Assembly (NCBI GenBank): GCA_963713545.1
Contig: CAVQME010000008.1
Span: 113,119 to 177,118, forward strand
DNA from: CAVPLM01 sp963713545
GTDB taxonomy: Bacteria; Actinomycetota; Thermoleophilia; RBG-16-64-13
Length of the DNA stretch: 64,000 bases
Direction: 5' to 3'
Every line of letters starts with the position of its first letter. Position 1 is the stretch's first letter. The notes under the pieces are model-generated. The model was not told the DNA's origin. It saw nothing but the letters and a program-made list of their open reading frames with translations, and searched no databases. The position numbers and the translations under genes are program-made. Positions 44,669-53,779 of the stretch are shown here, in pieces.

Positions 44669-47033
44669 ATGGCCATCAAGACCTACAAGGACGGAACTCC
44701 GTTCACCGGGGTCATCGGGCGCACCACCGCGGAGTCCTCGCCGGCCTGGCCTGAGCCTCCGCGCCCTCCGGAGGGCGCGCCCAACGTGCTCTTCTTCGTG
44801 CTGGACGACGTCGGTTACGGTCAGCTCTCCTGCTTCGGCGGGTTGGTCGAGACGCCCGTCATCGACAGCCTGGCCGCCAACGGCCTGCGTTACACCAACA
44901 TGCACACGACGGCGCTCTGCTCGCCGTCCCGGGGCTGCATCCTCACCGGGCGCAACCACCACTCGCTCGGCCTGGCCTCGATCACCGAGACGTCCACCGG
45001 ATACCCCGGCTACAACGGCGTCCTACCCTTCGACAGGGCGATGATCAGCGAGATGCTGTTGCAGAACGGCTACAACACCTTCTGCGTCGGGAAGTGGCAT
45101 CTGACGCCCCCCGAGCACACGACCGCCGCCGGCCCCTACGACCGCTGGCCGCTCGGTCGCGGCTTCGAGCGCTACTACGGCTTCCTGGGTGGAGAGACCA
45201 ACCAGTGGTATCCGGAACTGACCTACGACAACCACGAAGTCGAGCAGCCGGCACTGCCGGAGGACGGCTACCATCTGAGCGTCGACCTGGCCGACAAGGC
45301 CATCGAGTTCATCCAGGACGCGCACGTCAACGCGCCCGATAAGCCCTTCTTCCTCTATTACGCCACGGGCGCCGGTCACGCGCCGCACCACGTGCCCAAG
45401 GAGTGGGCGGACAAGTACAAGGGCAAGTTCGACGGCGGCTGGGAAGAGTACCGCAAGGTCGTCCATAAGCGTCAGCTCGACATGGGCGTCATCCCCGCGG
45501 GGACCGAACTGTCAGAGCGGGACCCGGACGTGCCCGAGTGGGACACCCTGTCGGACGATGCCAAGCGGCTCTACGCCCGGTACATGGAGGTATATGCCGG
45601 CTTCCTCAGTTTCACCGACCATCACTTCGGTCGCGTCGTGGAGTTTCTCAAGGAGATCGGCCGGCTGGACAACACGCTCATCATGGTCATCTCGGACAAC
45701 GGCGCCAGCTCCGAGGGCAGTCCGGTCGGCTCACTCAACGAGATGTTCTTCTTCAACAACGTACAGGAGTCGCTCGAAGCCAACCTCAAGATGATCGACG
45801 AGCTGGGCGGCGTGGAGACCTGCAACCACTACCCCTGGGGCTGGGCCAACGCGGGCAACACACCGTTCCGCCGCTGGAAGCGCGAGACCTACCGGGGCGG
45901 CACCACCGACCCGTGCATCGTGTCATGGCCGAAGGGCATCCAGGCCCGAGGCGAGCTGCGGCCGCAGTACGGGCACTGCATCGACCTGGTCCCCACGGTC
46001 CTGGAAGCTCTGAGCATCGAGGCGCCGGCGGCAGTCCGCGGTGTGACTCAGGCTCCCGTCGACGGGATCAGTTTCGCCCACACGTTCAACAAAGCGGCCG
46101 CGCCGAGCAATCACCACACCCAGTACTTCGAGATGTTCGCCCACCGCGCGATCTACCACGACGGCTGGCGTGCGGTCTGCCCGTGGCCCGGACGGAACTT
46201 CACCGAGGCCGCGAAGAAGGGGCGTAAGTTCGGCGACCCGATCACCAACGAGGTGCTCCTGGACATCGAGACCCACGACTGGGAGCTCTTCCACGTCGAC
46301 GAGGACTACTCCGAGACCCGGAACCTCGCGGAAGAGCATCGCGACAAGCTGATCGAGCTGATCGGCAGATGGTGGGCAGAAGCAGGCAAGTACCAGGTGC
46401 TGCCCATCGACGGCACCGCCCTCCAACGGCTCAACGTGGAGCGTCCCACGATCGCCCGGCCGCGGAACACGTTCGTGTACTACCAGGGCGGGTCGGGGAT
46501 CCCCTTCACGGCCGCGCCCAAGGGCTACAACCGCCCCTGGAGCATCACAGCCGACGTGGTGATCCCCGAGGGCGGGGCGGAAGGAGTGTTGCTGGCCCAG
46601 GGCGGCCGCACCGGCGGCTACGTCTTCTTCGTCCAGGATCGGAAGCTCTACTTCCTGTACAACTGGCTGGGCCGGGAGCGGTTCTGGCTCACCTCTGACG
46701 CGGTGATCCCGGAGGGCGAGGTCGAGCTGCGCTACGAGTTCGAACCGACCGGCAAGCCCGACGTCGCTAAGGGGCTCGGGGTGCCGGCCAGAAGCCAGCT
46801 CTACATCGATCGCAAGCTCGTCGGATCCGTCGATATGCCCTACTCGGTCCTGAACATGTTCGGGACGCAGGGCTTGACGTGCGGCTACGACGGCGGCGAG
46901 CCGGCGGCGCCGGAGAAGTACACCGGGCGATTCCCGTTCACAGGGACCATCAAAGCGAGTCACGCTGGACCTGTCCGGCGAGCTGATCCCGGACACGGAA
47001 GCCGAGATGAAGATCGCCATGGCGCGGCAGTAG
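44669..47033 (+). pseudogene. Arylsulfatase (type I, Cys), frameshift near the 3' end
   Basis: About 787 residues when joined; AAAAGGAGA before ATG 44669. NVLFFVLDDVGYGQLSCFGG gives the metal Asp pair, and ALCSPSRGCILTG (Cys84) is the CxPSR site that a formylglycine-generating enzyme converts. KWHLTPP, VISDNGASSEG and the C-terminal jelly-roll-type domain complete an atsA-type sulfatase. At 46952-46954 an extra A in AAAGCGAGTC shifts the frame; without it the end reads IKRVTLDLSGELIPDTE and stops at TAG 47031-47033. Probably active if this is a sequence error. No signal peptide, so cytosolic. It hydrolyses sulfate esters. Confidence 0.88.
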
Positions 47034-47060
47034 AGCGTGCGCGCGCGTTAAGTGGCGTTA

Positions 47061-47094
47061 GGCGCGAGTGGGGGCTTGGGCCCCTACTCGCGCC
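47061..47094. terminator. Bidirectional 15-bp hairpin terminator
   Basis: GGCGCGAGTGGGGGC-ttgg-GCCCCTACTCGCGCC, a 15-bp stem with one G-T mismatch (a G-U wobble in the + strand RNA) and a 4-nt loop, between the convergent sulfatase and small Arg-rich gene. No strong T-tract on either side. Confidence 0.6.
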
Positions 47095-47122
47095 GTGCAT
47101 TATCTGGAGACGCCCCGCTCCG

Positions 47123-47407
47123 CTATTCCGCGAGCGCGGCCTCGTCCTCCGGAGTCACCGGCTGCGACTGGATGTCGAGCTCGGCCATCGTCTCCTGGAG
47201 ATCCTCGTCTTCTAGTTCCTCCGGGGGCATACCGGTGGCTTCTTCGATCTTCTGCGCGTCCTGCTGGCTGAGTTTGACCGCCTTTGCTCCGGCGCTGGCC
47301 GCCAGCACCACGGCTCCCCCAACGATGATCCGTCTCCGCCGGACTTTTCGCCGAACGTGTCTCCTTGCGGCTCGGCGGCCCGGGCCGCCCATACCCCTTC
47401 TACGCAT
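47123..47407 (-). CDS. Small Arg-rich membrane-anchored protein
   Basis: 94 residues. An extremely basic head (MRRRGMGGPGRRAARRHVRRKVRRRR) precedes one short hydrophobic segment (IIVGGAVVLAASAGAKAV) and an acidic tail (LSQQDAQKIEEATGMPPEELEDEDLQETMAELDI). Such SHOCT-like small proteins often occur near DUF6325 genes in Actinobacteria, and one is present at 53.3 kb. Function unknown. Transcribed after gluconokinase with a 47-bp gap. Confidence 0.65.
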   Translation of the reverse strand: MRRRGMGGPGRRAARRHVRRKVRRRRIIVGGAVVLAASAGAKAVKLSQQDAQKIEEATGMPPEELEDEDLQETMAELDIQSQPVTPEDEAALAE

Positions 47408-47454
47408 GAGAGATCTCCCTTCTCTGGGGAGGCATATGCGCTCCTCTTATCATC

Positions 47455-48018
47455 TTACTCTCCAGCCGTGGCCCGCGGAGCATCGCGGCCGCACACGCGA
47501 GCGTCGGCCGGGTCGGACTGTCGCATCTCCCGGATGACGCGTTCGACGATCTCGTCGACGGTGAGACCGGCGTCCACCGTCAGCGCATCGACCGGCTCCT
47601 CCAGATCCTCGAACTGGCTCCTAAGCAGCTCGGGTTTCATGTAGTGCCCGACGCGTGCCGCTATGCGGGTGCAGATCAGTTCGTAGTCGCCTTTGAGGTA
47701 GACGATGTCCACCCCCGAGTTCCCCAAGAGCAAGGCCAACCGGTACCGTTCCTTGAGCGCCGAACAGGCCAGCACCCCCGGGCGGTTCTGTGCGAGACGC
47801 GACGCGATCAGGTCGTGCAGAGTGGCAAGCCACGGAGCACGGTCGGCGTCATCGAGCGCGATGCCGGCGCTCATCTTGGCGATGTTCTCGGGCGGGTGGA
47901 AGTCGTCGGCGTCGTAGAAATCCCATCCCAGCCTCGACGCCAGGGCTCGACCCACTGAGGTCTTCCCGCAACTGGAGACGCCCATAACGATCAAGAAACG
48001 TGGGGGCAACATACCCAC
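47455..48018 (-). CDS. gntK: Gluconokinase
   Basis: 187 residues. FLIVMGVSSCGKTSVGRALASRLGW is the P-loop; YDADDFHPPENIAKMSAGIALDDADRAPWL and LACSALKERYRLALL are GntK hallmarks; HYMKPELLRSQFEDLEEP is the lid/substrate end. It phosphorylates D-gluconate to 6-phosphogluconate, feeding the pentose-phosphate pathway, and fits the glucose-6-phosphate dehydrogenase at 53.8 kb. Start ATG 48018 has weak upstream purines; the alternative MGVSS is internal. Last metabolic gene on this strand. Confidence 0.92.
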   Translation of the reverse strand: MGMLPPRFLIVMGVSSCGKTSVGRALASRLGWDFYDADDFHPPENIAKMSAGIALDDADRAPWLATLHDLIASRLAQNRPGVLACSALKERYRLALLLGNSGVDIVYLKGDYELICTRIAARVGHYMKPELLRSQFEDLEEPVDALTVDAGLTVDEIVERVIREMRQSDPADARVCGRDAPRATAGE

Positions 48019-48182
48019 CTATCGTCAACGAGACGTGGCCGACTTCCAACCATTGCTCGGGACCACGGCCGGCGGCTTGCCGGAGCCGACTAACACAGCA
48101 GCCCGACGCCGCGATCAAGCCTACGCCCTCTCGATCGCGGGTTCGGCAGATCCAGGCTCACCATTGCCGCCGCGGTCGCGCG

Positions 48183-49040
48183 TCAAAACTCAGGATCAGG
48201 GTACGTCGGCTCGCGGCCTTCGGTGAAGGCGAGGATGCCCTCGACACGATCGGGATGGACCACCGAGCGCCAGTGCTGATCCATCATGATCTCGATGGCC
48301 TGCTCTACAGTCTCTCCCTGTCCCAGCTTGACGGCACGTTTGACCGCCTGCGCCGCCGTCGGAGAATTGTCGGCAATCTTCTCGGCGATAGCCATTACAG
48401 CGTCCATCAGTTCGGCCCGGGGATGGACCTCGTTGACCATACCGAGCCGGTGCGCCTCTTGCGCAGTTATCGCTTCTCCGGTCATGAGCATCTGCATGGC
48501 CTTGCCCGGTGGAAGAACACGGGGAAGAAAGACCGGGCCGCCGCCGCCCGCGGACAAACCGACCATCGCCTCGGGCTGGCCGAAGACGGCATCGTCGGAA
48601 GCGATGATGAAGTCCGTGCTTATGGCGATCTCGCAGCCACCGCCGTAGGCCATGCCCTGGACAGCAGCGATGATAGGCCGACGTAACTGGCGGATCGTGT
48701 AGAGCACGCGATCGAAGACCTGGCGCTGGCGCAGCCATTCCTCCTTCGTCATGCTCTTGCGCTGGTACAGGTCGCCGCCGACCGAGAAAGCTCTGTCGCC
48801 AGCCCCGGTCAGGATGGCGACGCGCACGGAGGGACGGGCTGCGACAGTCTCGAGGATCTCGATCAGTTGCGCCGCCAGTTCCGTCGTGATGGCGTTGTCG
48901 GCGTGGGGTCGATTGAGGGTGACGATCGCCACGCGCCCAACGGAGACGTATTCGACGAGCACGAGCTGATCAGGCTCAGCGACATCAGCCGGGGCACGGT
49001 AACCGAGTCGTTTCATTCGAGTATCTGTATTGTCGGTCAT
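48183..49040 (-). CDS. Enoyl-CoA hydratase/isomerase (crotonase) family
   Basis: 285 residues from ATG 49040, with GGAGGAGAAT upstream (the ATG at 49052 is part of that site). AIVTLNRPHADNAITTEL opens the domain; ILTGAGDRAFSVGGDL and GMAYGGGCEIAISTDFIIASDDAVFGQPE form the oxyanion hole and carry the two catalytic glutamates of hydratases (GGGCE and FGQPE). It adds water to a trans-2-enoyl-CoA or works on a related CoA substrate. In this strand it lies between gluconokinase and a ferredoxin-nitroreductase; a beta-oxidation-type step in the pathway is inferred. Confidence 0.9.
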   Translation of the reverse strand: MTDNTDTRMKRLGYRAPADVAEPDQLVLVEYVSVGRVAIVTLNRPHADNAITTELAAQLIEILETVAARPSVRVAILTGAGDRAFSVGGDLYQRKSMTKEEWLRQRQVFDRVLYTIRQLRRPIIAAVQGMAYGGGCEIAISTDFIIASDDAVFGQPEAMVGLSAGGGGPVFLPRVLPPGKAMQMLMTGEAITAQEAHRLGMVNEVHPRAELMDAVMAIAEKIADNSPTAAQAVKRAVKLGQGETVEQAIEIMMDQHWRSVVHPDRVEGILAFTEGREPTYPDPEF

Positions 49041-49091
49041 ATTCTCCTCCAATGTGTTTCTTTCACGTCGTCCGTTCGAGGTGTAAGGCCC

Positions 49092-49930
49092 TCAGATCCA
49101 CGTCACCTCGACCCGCCTGCGCGCAGGAATCCGCTGATATCTTTCGGCCGGATAGCCAATGACGCACGTCGCATGGGGAATATGGCCTTCCGGCAGCCCA
49201 AGCATCTCAACCAGGGGCGGGTAGCCCTGGCCGGCTGTGTTGATACTGCCGGTGAACGTAGTTCCGAGACCGAGTGCGGGCGCTGCCAGTTGGATTTGGT
49301 GAATGGCGATCATGGCCGCCGGTAGGCGCCGTCCGCTCATCTTTCGGGGCGCAAGCCATCAGGATGCACGGTGCTCCCCGGGAAATGCGATCCTGGCCCA
49401 ACTCCCATGGCTCGACAAACAACTCAAGCTTGGCTTCCTCGTAAAGCGCAGGGTTCTTCTGCTTCACGATCTTCATCCAGTCGATCGTCATCTCGGCGAC
49501 TTGATGGACCTTCACCGGATCGTTGACCACGAACCAGCGTATTACCTGACGGTTCGCTCCGTTCGGCGCCCAGCGGGCGACGTCTAGCAACTGAAGGACC
49601 TTTTCCTTTTCGATGGGTCGCCGGATGTAGCCGCGGATCGAACGCCGGGGTCTTGAGATACTGTCTGACCCGATCCCATTGGGGGATCAGGTGGATGTCG
49701 ATCTCCTCGCAATCCTCGGGCCCCATCGAGCGCTGATGCATGGCTCCGGTCGGACAGATGGCCACGCAATGGCCACAGTCGATGCAGAGGTCCCATCCGT
49801 TTTCGATAGGTACGGGGAAGTCGGCCTTGGTGATCAACCCCCCGGGGCAGGCTCTGATACAACTGCCGCAGTTGATGCATAGGTTCTCGTCCGCTTTGAT
49901 GACTACGTCTAGTTGGTAGGAACCGTTCAT
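49092..49930 (-). pseudogene. Ferredoxin-domain nitroreductase, two frameshifts
   Basis: About 278 residues when joined, from ATG 49930 (GAGGCGGCGAGAG upstream). An N-terminal 2[4Fe-4S] ferredoxin (LCINCGSCIRACPGG and LCIDCGHCVAICPTGAM) is fused to a nitroreductase FMN domain (LLDVARWAPNGANRQVIRWFVV, GAPCILMACAPKDERT, IQLAAPALGLGTTFTGSINTAG). One extra base in the G4 run 49647-49650 and one near 49315-49323 break the frame. With these removed the sequence reads through cleanly. Such fused enzymes reduce nitro- or quinone-like compounds or act in anaerobic electron transfer. Anaerobe-type domain mix. Confidence 0.85.
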
Positions 49931-50058
49931 CTCTCGCCGCCTCACTAGGTCCGGGCGCCAACTAGCCGTCGTTTGGCGCCCGGCTAACACCAAGCCCGGC
50001 AGCACCTATGTCCGAGACCACCATGTGCTGCGCGCACGTTGTGCGCCGCTTCCTCGCG

Positions 50059-51219
50059 CTACCCGAGCCGCGTGCCTTCCACCTCGAGCCCGCCTCCCTG
50101 AGGAAGCTTGCTCCAGCTCCTCTTCTGCCACTCCTCCTTGAGCACTTCGACCGCCGCCTGCTCCAGGAATTCCGGCGCCGCCCACGCATCCACATCGAAG
50201 TCGTTCTTGATGTAGCCGTGGCTCTTCATGAAGTCCTTGCCGATCTTGATGCATTGCAGGTTCTGCGCGCTCAGGCTCGGCACCATGTCGACGTGCTTGA
50301 TGCCCTGGTAGGTGTGCTCGGCGTCCAGGTAGAACGTCTGCCGGTTGAGGATTTCTGCGGCAGCGTGCTTGTTCCGGTTCGCCCACAGGCCGACCTTGAT
50401 CATGGCCTTCATGTAGGCGATGACCAGCTCGGGATGCTCCCTGGCCATCACGTCTGTACAGGTGATGACGGCAGGGGTGTTGGCAACCTGAATCGTCCAG
50501 TCCGGGAGCTTGGACAGGTCGAAGATGGCCTTGATTTCGCCCGTGGCCTCCGAGAGCTGTCCTAATTGTCCCATCTGGTTGTAGATGGCATCGACGGTAC
50601 CCGCGAGCAGTGCCTTCTCCAATGGTCGGAAGGCATAGTCGTGCTTGTGGTCACGCTTCATCCATAACTCGGACGGGTTGTTAATCGGCGAGAGCATCTC
50701 GGGCTTGTCGTACCAGTCGTCCGGGTAGGGGAACTCGACGAGCTCGATATCCTTCATGGTCATGTCGTTCAGCATCAGGATATTTTCGATGCCCATGTGC
50801 TCCTGGATGCGCCACCAGTCGTTCTTGATAGTGTTGAGGCTCTTGGTGATGCCGATCTTCTTGCCCTTCAGATCCTTCACGCGGAAGATCTTGTCGCGGG
50901 CGCGCACCTGCATCACCCCACCCTCATAGACCCACGTCGCCCCCAGCAGCACGGTGCGGCGGAGGTCGGCGTGGACCGCGATCGGGGGATACAGGCCGCC
51001 GAAGCGGACGAGGTTGTCGAGATTGTGGATGTAGTGCGGGTACCAGTTGTTCTCGGGTGCATGGCGGAAGTAGGCGTACTCGACGCCGATCTTCTTGAAC
51101 TCCTCACGGCACCAACCCAACTCCTGGTCGACATTGTTGGCGGATACCATGGGGCAGTTGGTGAACCACACCTCTTTCCAGTTCAACGGTACCGTGGTGG
51201 ATACTTTTTCTGTAGACAT
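50059..51219 (-). CDS. DszB-like sulfinate desulfinase
   Basis: 386 residues from ATG 51219, AAAGGAGC upstream. There is no signal peptide, unlike transporter binding proteins of the same fold. The start WFTNCPMVSAN puts Cys22 at the position of DszB nucleophile Cys27; HYIHNLDNLVRFGG puts His62, Arg72 and Gly75 at DszB His60, Arg70 and Gly73. Further matches are KGKKIGITKS, LLAGTVDAIYNQMG, VGLWANRNKHA and DVDAWAAPEFLE (DszB ends DQWAAPEFL). DszB hydrolyses 2-(2'-hydroxyphenyl)benzenesulfinate to 2-hydroxybiphenyl and sulfite. No dszA, dszC or dszD is near, so the natural substrate is unknown. Matches are from memory of the Rhodococcus sequence. Confidence 0.85.
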   Translation of the reverse strand: MSTEKVSTTVPLNWKEVWFTNCPMVSANNVDQELGWCREEFKKIGVEYAYFRHAPENNWYPHYIHNLDNLVRFGGLYPPIAVHADLRRTVLLGATWVYEGGVMQVRARDKIFRVKDLKGKKIGITKSLNTIKNDWWRIQEHMGIENILMLNDMTMKDIELVEFPYPDDWYDKPEMLSPINNPSELWMKRDHKHDYAFRPLEKALLAGTVDAIYNQMGQLGQLSEATGEIKAIFDLSKLPDWTIQVANTPAVITCTDVMAREHPELVIAYMKAMIKVGLWANRNKHAAAEILNRQTFYLDAEHTYQGIKHVDMVPSLSAQNLQCIKIGKDFMKSHGYIKNDFDVDAWAAPEFLEQAAVEVLKEEWQKRSWSKLPQGGGLEVEGTRLG

Positions 51220-51351
51220 GGTTTGCTCCTTTCTTAGAATCACTGGTTTTGCGATTTTTGAGAGGTCTCCGGGAGAACACGCAGTCGGTTCTCCGCTGTG
51301 GTCTGCTTGATCAGCCTCATCCACGCTTTCGCATTCCTCCTTACCGGTGGT

Positions 51352-51891
51352 CTACCTGCGCTCCGTGAGCCACAGCAGTTCTGGATCGACCTCGTACGTC
51401 CACGGCGATCCGGAATTCTTCCAGCCGTTCTTCATCCGCTTCCCGTGATAGGCACTGCCCGGATCGTCGACCTTGTCGCCTTCGAAACCGTCGATGACGT
51501 TGTAGGCGCGGGTGAAGCCCGCTTTGGCGAGGCCGTTGACGGCCAAAGCACTCCTTCCCCCCGAGCGGCACATGACCAAGAGAGTGTCGTCGGGATCGAA
51601 GGCTTTCATCACAGCCGGGGCGAAATCGGGGTTGGGTGCCACGACCGGTTGGTCCTTCTCCGTATCCCACTCGTACTTGATGAAGAGCAGGGGGATGTTC
51701 CTCGCCATCTCTGGATGCCCCACGAAGATGTACTCCTCCGGAGTTCGGACGTCGAGGATCTTGACCTCGTCCGGTGCGGACTTCCACATCTCATAGGCCT
51801 CTCGCGCCGTCACATACAGCCTCAGGACCGTTTGTTTCTTCTCGGGAACTTCGTGGCTTGACCGGGACCCAGATCCCTCGTGATCGCTCAT
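51352..51891 (-). CDS. Rhodanese-like sulfurtransferase
   Basis: 179 residues from ATG 51891, with AAAAGGAGA upstream. LYVTAREAYEMWKSAPDEVKILDVRTPEEYIFVGHPEMARNIPLLFIKYE opens the domain, and the active loop is LLVMCRSGGRSALAVNGLAKAGFTRAYNVIDGFEGD (Cys in MCRSGGRS). Single-domain rhodanese moves or traps sulfane sulfur. It lies 132 nt before the DszB-like gene on the same strand, so handling of released sulfur is a reasonable inference. The longer frame to 51918 adds nothing conserved. Cytosolic. Confidence 0.88.
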   Translation of the reverse strand: MSDHEGSGSRSSHEVPEKKQTVLRLYVTAREAYEMWKSAPDEVKILDVRTPEEYIFVGHPEMARNIPLLFIKYEWDTEKDQPVVAPNPDFAPAVMKAFDPDDTLLVMCRSGGRSALAVNGLAKAGFTRAYNVIDGFEGDKVDDPGSAYHGKRMKNGWKNSGSPWTYEVDPELLWLTERR

Positions 51892-51963
51892 CGACCCGTC
51901 TCCTTTTCTCGATTCCATGGATCGTGCTCAGGCTGGGAGTTCTCGAGCACTCTCATCCCTATG

Positions 51964-52909
51964 TCAATCAAGTCCGAACCTCCCGGCATCTGGCCCAGCG
52001 GAGCCCTGCTCATCCGCCGCACCGATCGATGCCGCCGCCGCTTCCTCAGCGGTCGCTCGTCTCCGGGCCAAGAAGGAGGCGAAGAGGATCGACACGACGA
52101 GCCCTACCATCATTATGGACAGGGCGGCCCCCAGGATGGCGGGATCGTTCGCGAAGGCGATCCCGACCGCGGCGAAAACGGGACCGGCATTCCGGTTCGG
52201 CGCCAGTATGCCGACCGTGGTCCTGATCCTGGTTGGTCCCGCGGCGACAAGCGTGCCGACCGCCAGAGCGATGACGGTGAAGACCAGAGCAGCCAGCATG
52301 GTCCTCGACCCGATCAGATCCACGATCTCCTGCCAGCCTCCAAGCAGGGCGAGAGCCAGCACTGCGAAGAAGAGTCATCCCCGAGACCTTCATGCTGCTC
52401 TTGAGCCAACCACCGGCTGCCTGTGGGGCCCAGTTGCGCACGGCCATGCCCACGATGAAGGGAATGATCTGGAGAACCACGATCGTCAGCACCAGACGAC
52501 CGACAGGAAGAGAGATCCCCTCCCCCAGATCCGCGACAGAGAGGATCCAGTTCGCGGTGATGGGGAATGTGAAGCTACCGAGTACAGCTATGAGAATCTG
52601 CAGGGAACTGGCGGTCACGACATCGCCCCCCGCAGTGACCACCACCTTGACTCCGAAGGGCGCTCCCGGGGAACAGGCTATGAGCACCAAGGCGATGAAC
52701 GCCGGTGTGGTCAGAGCAAAGAGTTCAGCGATCCCCCACCCGAGCAGAGGGACAAGAACAAAGTTGACCACCAGGACGAGGATGACCAGCCAGAACTTGC
52801 GGAACACCCGGCCCAGAGACGCCACGGTCGCGCTCAGCCCGGCGGCCAGCATCATCGAGACGATGAACACGATCAGAACCAGTGAAAAGATCGTGCTGAG
52901 GATTTCCAT
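51964..52909 (-). pseudogene. Bile-acid:Na+-symporter (BASS/SBF) family transporter, frameshifted
   Basis: About 314 residues when joined. The 5' frame gives five or six helices (FSLVLIVFIVSMMLAAGLSATVAS, LVILVLVVNFVLVPLLGWGIA, PAFIALVLIACSPGAPFGVKV, SSLQILIAVLGSFTFPI, LVLTIVVLQIIPFIVGM). The 3' frame continues FFAVLALALLGGWQEIVDL, LAALVFTVIALAVGTLVAAGP and the last helix. One extra base near 52365-52375 joins them. SPGAP with SSLQI is the Na+-site region of this family, which moves bile acids, arsenite or organic anions. A sulfonate or carboxylate substrate is possible here (inference). Confidence 0.8.
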
Positions 52910-52952
52910 TTCTACTACCCGCCAGTCCGGAATGAGTCAATCATCGTCACGG

Positions 52953-53195
52953 CTAGCGCAGCAGCCCGCGGCCGTTGCGGCGTCCGGCACCCACGCCCCC
53001 CACGGGTCCGGGGGGGTTTATCCCGCCACCAGGGCCACCGATAGGGCCGGGAGGATTCGGTCCGCGGCCAACGCCGCCCACAGGTCCCGGGGGATTTATC
53101 CCGCCGCCCACCCCGCCGACAGGGCCGGGGGGATTCGGTCCGCGGCCGACGCCGCCCACAGGTCCGGGGGGATTCGGTCCTCTTCTACGTGCCAT
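52953..53195 (-). CDS. Gly/Pro-rich tandem repeat protein
   Basis: 80 residues. Five 13-residue repeats of the type RGPNPPGPVGGVG or GGINPPGPVGGVG are encoded by a 39-bp tandem repeat across 52970-53190. AGAGGAGG lies before ATG 53195, and it shares direction with its neighbours, so I prefer the - strand although the + strand is also open. No signal peptide or hydrophobic helix; a flexible elastin- or collagen-like spacer. Function unknown; possibly linked to the DUF6325 gene 58 nt upstream. Confidence 0.6.
   Translation of the reverse strand: MARRRGPNPPGPVGGVGRGPNPPGPVGGVGGGINPPGPVGGVGRGPNPPGPIGGPGGGINPPGPVGGVGAGRRNGRGLLR
52975..53190. repeat. 39-bp tandem repeat, about five copies
   Basis: The repeat alternates two sub-types (GGATTCGGTCC-like and GGTTTATCCCG-like junctions) and encodes the Gly/Pro-rich protein. 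Copies near the two ends are more diverged. Confidence 0.7.
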
Positions 53196-53253
53196 GATGC
53201 TGCCTCCTCTTCGAAAGTGACGATTGAAGGATGGTGACCTTCGGATTCCAGGG

Positions 53254-53679
53254 TTACTCCGCGGCGAGGTCCTGCTTGAACTCCTCGACTACTTCGGGAG
53301 CGATCTGCACGCGCTCCACCAGTCGGCCGCCGGCGTCCACGATTGCCGTGCGGAGATCGGCTACCCACAGGTTCTCCCAGAGGAAGAGCACGGCGGCCGA
53401 ACCCTTAGGGAGTCTGCTCGCCGCTATCTCCAGGTCGTCATTCGTGAGCAGACTGGAAACATGCTCGCCGATGGGAACGAACAGCTCGTACGTTTCCGGG
53501 TCGAGATCGTTGAGTTCGAGGGTGCGTGTGTTGCCGTCCGCCTCCTTTTCGATGAAGACGATATCCAAGAAGCGTACGATGCCCCGCTCTGCCAGATGCA
53601 GGAGTTCGGGAATGATCCTGCCCGAGAACTTGGGATCCTCGAACTCGATCAGGGCATACTCCAGCGGAAGGTCAAGCAT
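53254..53679 (-). CDS. DUF6325 family protein
   Basis: 141 residues from ATG 53679, AAAGGAG upstream. LPLEYALIEFEDPKFSGRIIPELLHLAERGIVRFLDIVFIEKEADG, LELNDLDPETYELF, and AAVLFLWENLWVADLRTAIVDAGGRLVERVQIAPEVVEEF match the actinobacterial DUF6325 family. Function unknown; members often lie next to small basic SHOCT-like proteins, one of which is at 47.1 kb. Soluble; no catalytic motif. Confidence 0.82.
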   Translation of the reverse strand: MLDLPLEYALIEFEDPKFSGRIIPELLHLAERGIVRFLDIVFIEKEADGNTRTLELNDLDPETYELFVPIGEHVSSLLTNDDLEIAASRLPKGSAAVLFLWENLWVADLRTAIVDAGGRLVERVQIAPEVVEEFKQDLAAE

Positions 53680-53779
53680 TGTCTGACTCCTTTGGTCGGG
53701 ATCTAGGAGGTTCACTACTGGTCCTCTCCCATCAGTTCGATTGGTCCCCTATGCCACATGCCTGCGCTTGCCACTTGGC

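Noticed and set aside
44669..47215. Sulfatase reading on to 47215
   Set aside because: After 46955 the frame turns into unrelated Arg-rich sequence, whereas removing one A gives a family-like end at 47033.
50059..51219. ABC transporter substrate-binding (NMT1/TauA) annotation
   Set aside because: The fold is shared, but there is no signal peptide, no permease or ATPase is adjacent, and the DszB catalytic Cys, His and Arg are at matching spacing.
52975..53220. + strand reading of the Gly/Pro repeat (TPPTGPGGF units)
   Set aside because: The repeat is open on both strands, but the - strand has a strong ribosome-binding site and matches the direction of its neighbours.
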